DNA from: Owenia fusiformis
Taxonomy: Eukaryota > Annelida > Polychaeta > Sabellida > Oweniidae
Assembly (NCBI GenBank): GCA_903813345.2
Contig: CAIIXF020000001.1
Span: 13,537,915 to 13,597,914 of the forward strand
Direction: 5' to 3'
Length of the DNA: 60,000 bases
Below are positions 51,335 to 60,000 of this stretch, piece after piece. The notes beneath the pieces were generated by a model. The model worked only from the letters and a program-made list of their open reading frames with translations. It searched no databases and was not told the origin of the DNA. Position numbers and translations under genes: made by a program. Positions within the stretch are counted from its first letter, which is position 1; each line of letters opens with the position of its first letter.

Positions 51335-52725
51335 AAGCTTGTAAGATGTTCATTAAGCAGGGAAAGTGGAAGATCATGTAATAAATAGTCCTTTATTGCA
51401 ACAATGAATAATTTAAAGGTTATGTACATAAATACATTGTGGAAGTTTCCCTGTAATTTATCAACTGTATCAATGAAGATTCATTTAATTAAAAATATAT
51501 ATACATTTATAATGTACATTGACATACATTAATATTATCAACAATATTTTCTGATCAGAGACGGTTTATTCTTACTTATGTTTTTTGTGTTTCTATGAGG
51601 GTGACATGAAACGAGGAATGGATAGATGGTATGCCCATTCCTTGAACCTTCTGAACATGTGTTTTAATGTTAAAGGTCAGGATATTGAAGTGCTCAAAAC
51701 TCGCTGAACCTTTACAACAACAATATCCACCTTTCAATGTAATTAAAAATGCAACTAGATCAAATTAACCAAACTACCAGTAAATTGTTCTTCACCTAGC
51801 TGCACAAAAATACAGTCATGTATAACATTATCAAATGATCTTGGTAAAAATTAATCCCTTGACTAGTAATTATTGATTTTTTATCACACGATTCGCATCA
51901 ATTTAATTGTTTAGTTCGCATGGCAAATGTTAGCTTAAAAAATCTTTGATGTGAGATTCTGTCAATACATATTGAGTAATCAATGACACGTTTTATTAAA
52001 CTCTGATTTGAAGTAGATAAAAACTCAGCTTCATTATAAATTCTGAATGAAAGATGCGGATATAGAATTATGATTGTATAATGCTTATAAACATAATAAT
52101 TCAAATGTAAAGCTGTGATGATAATAGAATATTTTAAGCGTAACCATAGTAGCAAGTGAGACAACAAATTGGCAGCATCTGATTGATTGTGAGGAGAAGT
52201 TATAAGCTGGAGCCTTATTTGGTTTCTCAGAGCTCACACGGAATGGACATTGCATGCTACAGAAGCATACCTCCGGGAAACTAAGGCAACCAGTATAAAT
52301 AACAAAACAAAACAGACAATAGAGAATATAAAGCAAGAATAAAGAAACTTCACAGCAAACATTCAAATTATTCCAGTATATGGAACTTATGAAATAATAA
52401 AAAGTCGTAATTAAACAAGATATTGATTCATAAGTTTATACAACTGAAACTTTTCGACTGACTGGTTGTTTGATATAAACCAACTTTACATAAGTGACAA
52501 TAGATGAAAGTTGCATGGATGCCAGCTGCACATCAGACTAAATAGACAGTTAAAGATTTTCCAGTTGCTTCGTGACTGATGAATAGGATTCCAAATGATC
52601 AGATACTCTGTTGACTTAAAAGAAAATTAGGCAAACACAAAGTGAAGAAGGCAACAGAAGATAACAAGATCAACATTGACAAAATATAAGGTATTTATAT
52701 TGAAACTAACTAGAAACAATCCAAA
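50591..52725. other. Spacer between KMT2 exons and GPCR 1
   Basis: Apart from the candidate exon at 51314-51334 I see no coding exon. The 2 kb directly before 52726 should hold the promoter and any 5' untranslated exon of the receptor gene on the plus strand. Confidence 0.4.
51314..51334 (-). CDS. KMT2C/D: Candidate KMT2 first coding exon (MSAILTA)
   Basis: ATG TCG GCG ATC TTA ACT GCC followed by a strong GTAAGAAG donor, phase 0 as needed by the next exon at 50466. An in-frame TGA lies 18 nt upstream. Alternatively ATCTTACAAG is an acceptor and this is a small internal exon. It would give a ~700-residue protein lacking the N-terminal PHD clusters. Supported by splice signal and phase only. 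Confidence 0.35.
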
Positions 52726-53772
52726 ATGGTAAAGCTGGAGGATATGCCCAATGAAATACATGCGGAGAATTTATGGCTCTATTTATCTCCTGTAATTCTT
52801 CTGATTGGAACATTGGGGAATGGACTAGTTATTTTTGTGCTGACACGGAAAGCAATGCGCACATCCATGTCAAGCATTTATCTAATCTGCCTGGCAGTCA
52901 GTGACTTCTGCGTTCTCTATACAGGACTCTTAAGACAGTGGATACGTAGGATTGGAATATGGGACGGTGAAACAGAGTCGTACATACATACTGACATTCG
53001 TGTCTTATCAGAAACTGGCTGTAGATTTCACATATTCATGGTCTACTATTCTCTTCATATGTCTGCATGGATTATCGTCTGCTTCACTGTAGAACGTCTC
53101 GTCGCAGTTTATTTCCCCCTCAAGTCGAAACGCATATGTAGACGGTTAACTGTGGTCGTCTGTGTTATCTCAACAGCAGTTCTCCTTATTATTCTAAACG
53201 GGCATTTCTTCTGGACATACAAACTAAACATCCTGAAGCTACCCTTTCCTCCATTCAGAGAGTTCAGATTCTGCAGAGCGAAGGATAAAGAATTTCCATT
53301 CATCTGGCGAAAAATCCACATGTGGGTTGGATCGTTTGTGCCGTTTATCATCATGCTGATGCTGAATGGCTTGATTGTCATTAAGCTCTTTCTGTTAAAG
53401 CATAAATCGACAGTGAAATCTACTAAAGGCATCAGTGCCACGTCTACAACCATTACCTTATTTGGTGTTACGCTAATGTTCTTGATATTCACTGCACCTC
53501 TAGCCCTTTATTTAGCCTTCACTGGAACATGGTACCAGGCTGATGACGTGCCGACAGTTGCCAACAAGGACCTCCACTTCGCCCTTGTTAATATGTTTCA
53601 ATATCTCAACAGTGCATTGAATTTCATTCTATATTCCCTAACATCGCCTAAATTTCGTCGTGAAGTGACTTCGTTATTTTGTAAAAAGTGTGTGAAGAAT
53701 AACGCTATTGGAGCATTCACAGCAGGAGAGTCTACGGTAAAACCGCCAGTTACAGGCACGACTCATACATAA
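52726..53772 (+). CDS. Rhodopsin-class (class A) GPCR 1, intronless
   Basis: 348 residues with seven predicted helices: TM1 ~18-41 (N32), TM2 ~51-73, TM3 ~100-130, TM4 ~141-163, TM5 ~197-224, TM6 ~242-265, TM7 ~285-306. Landmarks: LAVSD with D60 (the conserved TM2 Asp), a probable C99-C183 disulfide, ERL (123-125) in place of DRY, P206 in TM5, TAPLALY in TM6 and NFILY (299-303) in place of NPxxY. A helix-8 stretch SPKFRRE and a palmitoylation-type CKKC follow. It resembles lophotrochozoan peptide-receptor-like orphans; the ligand is unknown. ATG context AAAATGG is good, and AATAAA lies at 53990. Paralogue at 58358. Confidence 0.95.
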   Translation: MVKLEDMPNEIHAENLWLYLSPVILLIGTLGNGLVIFVLTRKAMRTSMSSIYLICLAVSDFCVLYTGLLRQWIRRIGIWDGETESYIHTDIRVLSETGCRFHIFMVYYSLHMSAWIIVCFTVERLVAVYFPLKSKRICRRLTVVVCVISTAVLLIILNGHFFWTYKLNILKLPFPPFREFRFCRAKDKEFPFIWRKIHMWVGSFVPFIIMLMLNGLIVIKLFLLKHKSTVKSTKGISATSTTITLFGVTLMFLIFTAPLALYLAFTGTWYQADDVPTVANKDLHFALVNMFQYLNSALNFILYSLTSPKFRREVTSLFCKKCVKNNAIGAFTAGESTVKPPVTGTTHT

Positions 53773-56700
53773 GAAACAGACATTTAAAAGTAATCTGAAG
53801 AATATTTAAAAAAATGAACAGGGACTCTGTTAAAAAATCAAATTATATCATCAAACTTTTCAACTGACTGACAGAACTCAGAAACAGTGCTACTAGTAAA
53901 CTTGAATTAAGTTTCAATGGGATAAAATCCTGTCATAAAAGATCTAGATATAAAACATTACACTGCGTGTACATACTTATACATATAATAATAAAATATC
54001 ATTTATTCAGAATATAACATATATCTAATCAAAAGATGTTGTTTGATTATTTTATTGAGACATTAACATTAGAAACTGTCTATCATAGTATAAAATATTA
54101 ATTTGAATGAAAAAAATGAGATGAATAGATACTTGTATTACGTGCTTTCACAGATAATGTTTCCTTTTAGCGCTAGTCGTGCTGAAGTGCCAAGCTGGTG
54201 TTATACATAAACTATAGATTTCTATATTTCTTTTTTTTACTCATGAATATCTTATTGATTTCAGAATTTTGATTTTAACATTGGTTTTCATTCATGTACA
54301 TTTACTTTGTGTGAGTCTGTTCGATTAAAGGAATTTGTTTTTCTTCCTATCAGGACTGAAGAACAGACTTGTTTTTTCAAGTATGTCCAGCGGTGATTCG
54401 GTAAAACATAAATTGATTCTTCCAACTACTACTAATTACTTGTTAAGAAATACTACACCTTTTTAACAGAAGGTAGCTAAATACAGGAAATGTCCATTCA
54501 CTTACTCTTTTAATTATGACTTTACATGGGAAATTAGTAGAACTGTGTGATGATCATATTACATATATCTTTAATAAAACAATCGTTAAACATCATTAGA
54601 TAAGTCCGGTGATTTACATTTTACTGAATATGATTTAAAATGTTTTCTTTCAAATTCCAAATTATTACACAGCCTTATTCACTTAATTCTGATTTATTTT
54701 ACTATTCTGATTTATTTCACTTTTCTGATTTATTTATCCATTCAATTATATGTATACAAACAAATACAAAATAAATATATTTTCAACAAATACTTCTGAA
54801 CTGCTATTATTATTATTATTCATTGCAATATCCATGGCATGAATAACTACAAGAAATAAAGGAATTAAAGATAAATATCAAAATGCTAATCTGTTTCTGT
54901 ATTATTTAATTCTAAGTTGCATGTTTTTGATAGAATAGGATAAATCACAGGTTTTGACCTGGAAATAGCCTCTGTCCCTCTCTCTTTCTCTCTCTCCTGT
55001 ATCTATCCTTTGTGTTAGCCCCCCTCCCAAACAAGAGGAAAGAAAAAGAAAGAAAACAATCTCCAAAGATCATATGAGAAAAGTAATATTACATTCCACC
55101 ACATATTTAAAATATATTCTCATTTCAATAAAAAAGAATTCTCATTACAATAAAATACTTTTCACCATTCATTCAATTCAGATGATATGATTCCTTATGC
55201 ATTAAAGCTGCTTTTTAATCCAGTGTAAATCTGAAATAGAAATACAGGATGTTATCTCTTCAGTTATGCAAAGATAATATTCCTCAATGCTGATAAAAAA
55301 CTAATATTACACGAGAAGAAATATCACAAAATGGTGACTGGCAGAAAAAATAACATTGGTGTCCTTGTGTTAATGAATAGGTTAGTTATACTGGTAAATG
55401 ACTAATATCTATTTAAAATCCAAATTGGTCAAACTGAATTTAACATCTCTAGCAGCAACATAATAATTATGTTCAACTAGCAGAAGAGAAAAACTGGAAA
55501 TAATTCATTATTATTACTTATCTAAACCAATAATATTTACCAATTGAAAGAATGATAATTCAATTCAATTCAGAGAAAATAATCTAAATTGAAATGATTT
55601 CCCCTGTTTCACAATGGAATTATTTCAATCAATCATCATTGACTTTCTAACTCTGGTAAGACAAACATGACATATTGAGTTACTGCTGCAAGAAGCTTCC
55701 CATAACAACCCAGATATGCGAACCTGTCACTGTATGACGTGAAGTGAAATATAAGCACCAGAAAAGGCCAGTGAACGTTTGAAAGCTATTTCAAAAAAAT
55801 TGAACAATGATCTATATTTTCTAATACTGCCTAAACAATACTGTATGCTCTGTTCTACAAATTATGTTCTGAGGCTATCCACATATTTGTTCATCCTCTA
55901 TGCTATAATTGCCTTGGTGGTGAATGGTACTGTGTCTATTGAATGTATTAGCCAATGTGTAATGAAAATTAAAAAAAAAAAAATTGGTGGTGACATAAAA
56001 ATAGAAAAATATTGATTAATCTCTCTGTTTTAGAAATTGATTAATATACTGTTATAAGCACTGGTGAAGGGTGTACTGGGATTTATAATTTGGCAGCTCC
56101 ATTTCAGTACAAAGGTGGCGCTAAACTCGACCTATAATCATATTTTTGGTTGAGTTCCCCATGTACAGTGTTAAGGTCAACTAAGCTGGACTGTTTATTA
56201 AGCCATGTGACAACTTTTGACTTTATTTATCAACATTTGATATGGATAGTAAAACATGGGTGCTTTTTATGATGGGCTTCACTGGAAATTTGAATTTCAG
56301 AAATGCTCAGTGCCCTCTATGTGTAGAATATGTTTTCTACATATTTACACGTTTGGTTATTCCAGATGACCTTGACATACAAGTCCAACATTTATCTATA
56401 CAGGATATTGTGGAATTATTGTTGACATATATGAATTTTATGCTTTTATTAAATACAATGAGAAAATACAATGAAACATAGTTCATCGTTCTATCGCACA
56501 TATTGGCAGACAATCAAATGATATTATTAATGTGGTGCCATAAAATTGAAAATTGATAATAGAACTAATTGATGGACGATGGTACAATTAGATTTATTGC
56601 TAAATGCTGTACAATTAACTACATAGGTGCTATAAAATAAATACATGTAACTAGAAAAAATGAACTCCCTTGACTCGCAAATCATCAAAAAAGAATCCAT

Positions 56701-58357
56701 CATAATGAGATAGTTATCCCAAAATGGAGGTTTGCATTTTATGTCATCCTGTATTTTACATCCAGACAATACAAGACTAGTCCATTAGTTTGGTTCTATA
56801 TTATAGACATCAAAACTTCAAGTGTCAGTTTAACACTTTGATACATTCCCTCAGGGATGTTTCCAACATGTACATGAAGTAATGAAAGCAAGGTAGCAAT
56901 AATAAAAATAGCACCAATGTCCAACATCCTGCATCAAGTTTGCTTTTTCAGATAACACAAATGCAAACAACTTTACATTTTTCAGATAAATCTAAACCAA
57001 ACAATAATAGCCTTTAGATAGTGTATAATATTTATCCTATATGAGGTTAAGGATATTGGAATTATCCCGAGGCCAATATAATATATCTGCCCAAGGGCCG
57101 TAGGTCCTGAGGGTAGATATATTATATTGGCCTCGGGATAATCCCAATATCCTGAACCAACTATATGATGACCTGTTTATTCCATACCAATCACATTTTT
57201 CAATTGGCCACAGTTCTTCAGAAACCAACCGTGGAATTATTTTAAATATTCAGGTCCAGTTTTGTATTCTTGTCCGTAGCATGATTTTCCTGTTCAAATC
57301 TTTGATTATTAACGGGGCATACTGCTCCTTCCCTTCTTTAAAGCATCAAACAGTTCGCGATTGTCTGTGTTTTTCTCCATTGTCGTTTACAGTATGCAAA
57401 CGTTTCAAACAAAGAACCAAGAACCAATACGGGAACAGCGATTATGACGTAGCGGGCAGATATACTATATCTTCCCGCTCGGAGCGGGACGTAAAGCTAT
57501 ATCTTCCCGCTGATGAAAATATAAGTTTTTACAAACCGGCATTATGTACCTGTAACACGTCCAAGTATGGGATAAACACAATTACTCCTTGCTTTGTTAA
57601 CACAATGTTATCCTTTTAATTTAAAGCACCAATACACCAGGGATGTTATTCATGATGATGCCAGCAATATTTACATTATGACAAACACTTTATTCAAAGG
57701 ACCCTGAATGAGATAAAAAGATGATTGGTCAAACAAGACCATTTCCAGAATGAAACATGAACAATATGCCCATCCTCCGAACACAGTGTTTCAGAACTCT
57801 TCTCATTCTTCCAAGGAAGATATTATAGATTTTAGAGCCTCATGGTCCAAGGATTAAATTATCCAATGGGGTGTTCTACAGTAAGGTTAAACATACAGTT
57901 GCCAGGTAGCAGGAAACCAGTGTGATTAACCACCAGTTTCTTATCTCCATTACAAAGAGTAAGAACTGATTGCCATAATTTGACAATCTTGAGGCATTTT
58001 TGATGTTCAAACACTGACAGCATTTGTGTAAAAAACATAGGTTTTGTCTACATAAGGTTGAGCCCACTAAATCCTCCTGCTCAACAAATATCATACAATG
58101 TTTGGTTACAGTGAGTCAGTCACCTTTACTTAGATCTTTTAAGGGTGAATAATGATCATTTACATGAATAATTTATTTATCTACAGCTTTAGAAGCTCCT
58201 CCTAATTACTAAAAAATGCAGTACAGGTAACCAGTCAAACTCAATCATTTTTTATGATGTACCAAGTAATGTCCATGATCAGAAGGACTCAGTTCAAGTG
58301 ATAAACACAACATTAAAGCGATAATTGTGACAGACAAAAACCATCCACAAGCGAACA
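53773..58357. other. Spacer between the two GPCR genes
   Basis: Starts with the 3' untranslated region of GPCR 1 (AATAAA at 53990-53995 and near 54575). It contains a short repeat of TTCTGATTTATTT (54690-54735), a CT-rich tract (54975-55000), an R1 3'-end relic (55984-56004) and a family P element (57031-57600). No convincing exon on either strand; open frames here are short and unsupported. Confidence 0.5.
57031..57600. mobile_element. Palindrome family P, copy 4
   Basis: TTTATCCTAT then a near-perfect palindrome at 57044-57160 (GGATATTGGAATTATCCCGA, GGCCAATATAATATATCT; centre CCCAAGGGCCGTAGGTCCTG), then TTTATTCCATACCAATCACA. Downstream, near 57465-57515, are AGCGGGCAGATATACTATAT and CTTCCCGCTCGGAGCGGGA, the same GCGGGAAGATAT module as at 15770. 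The 112-residue plus-strand frame spans this and is probably not a gene. Confidence 0.65.
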
Positions 58358-59431
58358 ATGAGTAATTCAACAGGACAATATGATGCAGTTCAAACTGACC
58401 TATTATGGTATTACATATCCCCTATCCTGATTGTGTTAGGTAACTATGGTAACATTCTTTCTATTGTGACGATCATGCTTCAGCGGTCACTAAAGAAACT
58501 ACCATGCAGTTACTTCATGACGTCCCTAGCACTATCTCACATAGCGATACTGGATACTGGATTAATGCGGCAATGGATACTCAGACTTCCTGGGAACATA
58601 GATGTGAGAACAATGTCGGATTTAGGATGTGGTCTACACCTGATGTTCACGTACTTCTCACTCCAGTTTGCAGCTTGGATGCTCGTGGGACTTTCTTTGG
58701 AAAGGTTTATGAGTGTCCTTCATTATAACAAGTGGAAGTGGACAAAGAAACAATCACTGGTTTATATTCTCATAGTATTAACACTACTACTAGGCCTCAA
58801 CCTGCACTTTCTGTGGTCTTTTCAACTAAAGTCCCAAGATGGAACAGATTTAAAGCTTTGCATTGTGACCAAACCAGCATATATAAAATGGGCACTGACA
58901 GAATTCAGGACAATTCACATGGTGCTGGCATATATAGCCCCCCTAGTGTTAACATTGCTGTTTCTAGGGTTGATAGGGTTAACTGTATGGAGAAGAAAGC
59001 GCCCATTCAATGCTTCAAAGGGACCAACATGGACTTTATATGTATTGATCATACTATTTATACTAACAACAACCCCCATGGCTCTATATATGGTGCTGAA
59101 TGGACTATGGTACAACACAAATGAATCATACTCAGATCTCGGCTTTGCTATTGTCAGCTTGATCCAATACACTTACAGCGCTGTGATCATTCTCGTTTAC
59201 CTCACCTGGTATGTCTTCAGATGGGAGCTAAAGCTGTTACTGTGTGGCTGTTGTCCTTATGTTGAAAAGGACCTCATTTCAATGGGTGATCACATGTCAA
59301 CCAATACAACAACAAGTACAAGTGTTGATGATAAGCTCTCTACAACACTGCAAGTACCACACGTGACATCCTCAAGGAGAAGCTCGCAATCTTTTAAATC
59401 CTCACGGAGAAGCTCACAATCCTTTAATTGA
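58358..59431 (+). CDS. Rhodopsin-class (class A) GPCR 2, intronless, divergent
   Basis: 357 residues, seven helices in the same layout as GPCR 1. Shared blocks: (T)GLxRQWI after TM2, GCxxH and SLxxxAW in TM3, LNxHFxW in TM4, IHM before TM5, TxPxALY in TM6. N3 is a potential glycosylation site; C91-C168 should form the disulfide; ERF (115-117) replaces DRY. Unusually, the conserved TM2 Asp is His61 (SHIAIL) and the NPxxY region reads IILVY without Asn or Pro. The tail has a Cys cluster (CGCC) and a direct repeat SSRRSSQSF twice, each with an RRSS site of protein-kinase-A type. Start ATG at 58358 follows AACA. Function unknown. Confidence 0.95.
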   Translation: MSNSTGQYDAVQTDLLWYYISPILIVLGNYGNILSIVTIMLQRSLKKLPCSYFMTSLALSHIAILDTGLMRQWILRLPGNIDVRTMSDLGCGLHLMFTYFSLQFAAWMLVGLSLERFMSVLHYNKWKWTKKQSLVYILIVLTLLLGLNLHFLWSFQLKSQDGTDLKLCIVTKPAYIKWALTEFRTIHMVLAYIAPLVLTLLFLGLIGLTVWRRKRPFNASKGPTWTLYVLIILFILTTTPMALYMVLNGLWYNTNESYSDLGFAIVSLIQYTYSAVIILVYLTWYVFRWELKLLLCGCCPYVEKDLISMGDHMSTNTTTSTSVDDKLSTTLQVPHVTSSRRSSQSFKSSRRSSQSFN

Positions 59432-60000
59432 GATGACTACGAAATAATAGATATACTATATTACCTATCTGCTTAATTAAGTGGTGTTATTAAATGCAAT
59501 TGTCATGTCCCTTTTTCTTTAATATATTCATAAGGTAATATACATTCACATGCATAAAAGCCATCACAATTATAAAGTCTTATTTCAGATTGTTCGAATA
59601 TAGAAGACATGACATCTGAATGTTTTATGTATCCATGATCCAAGGGTATTGCAATTCTTTACACAGCTGCTATAGATGCTGTATAGCAGTGAAACCCGTT
59701 CTTGAAGGGTGGTTTTTATGTATAAATGCTTCAAATTTTCTGGAATCACTATTAACATAACACATTATCATTATCATATACTGTACATTCTATATCTTTA
59801 GATATTATTAATCTCCTAATAGCACTATGATATCTTTTCTCATTTACTGTACCTGTAAAGCTAAAGTAACCTATTTGAGTGGCCATTTCAAATGAAAGTA
59901 AATCAAACATAATATTTTGTTTTTTAATAATACCATTAGCTTTAAAATGGGTCCAAACAATAACAAGTAGTATGTATAAGGTATAACAGCATGGAAAATA
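59432..60000. other. 3' flank of GPCR 2
   Basis: AT-rich sequence, probably 3' untranslated region and spacer. No exon or repeat recognised. Confidence 0.5.

Noticed and set aside
51898-52366. Minus-strand frames as further KMT2 exons
   Set aside because: No KMT2-like motif and no phase-consistent splice pair could be found.
53109-53492. 127-residue minus-strand open frame
   Set aside because: Antisense shadow of GPCR 1.
57281-57619. 112-residue plus-strand open frame
   Set aside because: It overlaps palindrome family P sequence (GCGGGAAGATAT module) and has no recognisable domain.
58732-59124. 130-residue plus-strand open frame
   Set aside because: Out-of-frame shadow of GPCR 2.

Overview
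This is an intron-rich, AT-rich animal nuclear window. The gene families (chloride/proton exchanger ClC-6, a KMT2C/D-type histone methyltransferase, two rhodopsin-class receptors), the short exons in long introns and the abundant small palindromic DNA elements fit a marine invertebrate, probably a spiralian such as a mollusc, brachiopod or annelid. I cannot name the species from sequence alone.

Layout from left to right. (1) 1-6230: no gene recognised; diverged tandem repeats and inverted repeats. (2) 6231-18097, plus strand: a two-exon gene for a 76-residue secreted peptide precursor with an 11.6-kb intron. The intron holds a 12-unit, 50-bp minisatellite and several fold-back elements. (3) 19271-19485, plus strand: a candidate two-exon micro-gene for 41 residues, with poly(A) signals downstream. 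(4) 36637 down to 21713, minus strand: a CLCN6 orthologue with 19 exons resolved (about 764 residues). It runs from the start codon through the membrane domain and first CBS region; the last ~105 residues (second CBS domain) were not located. (5) 51334 down to 40500, minus strand: the C-terminal part of a KMT2C/D (trithorax-related) H3K4 methyltransferase with ePHD, FYRN, FYRC, SET and post-SET. It has two alternative terminal exons, both 93 nt and both in phase. (6) 52726-53772 and 58358-59431, plus strand: two related intronless class A GPCRs.

The most notable structure is the duplicated KMT2 last exon. The SET exon ends in phase 0 at the Gly-Glu-Glu of the SET-C motif. It can join either of two complete post-SET exons, each starting with Leu, carrying YDYKF, the Cys-x-Cys-x4-Cys zinc motif and ending WMN-stop. 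One resembles canonical KMT2C/D; the other is diverged. A ~40-bp tandem repeat abuts the stop codon of the distal copy.

The non-coding space is dense in small DNA transposons: a deleted mariner-type element with ~345-bp inverted repeats, an 82-bp near-perfect hairpin MITE, a palindrome family with a conserved internal module, and a 350-bp MITE with a GC-rich hairpin. There are also a tRNA-derived SINE and a dispersed ~150-bp repeat found six or more times. Exon boundaries were read by hand from splice signals, reading phase and recalled family sequence; no alignment or transcript was available.
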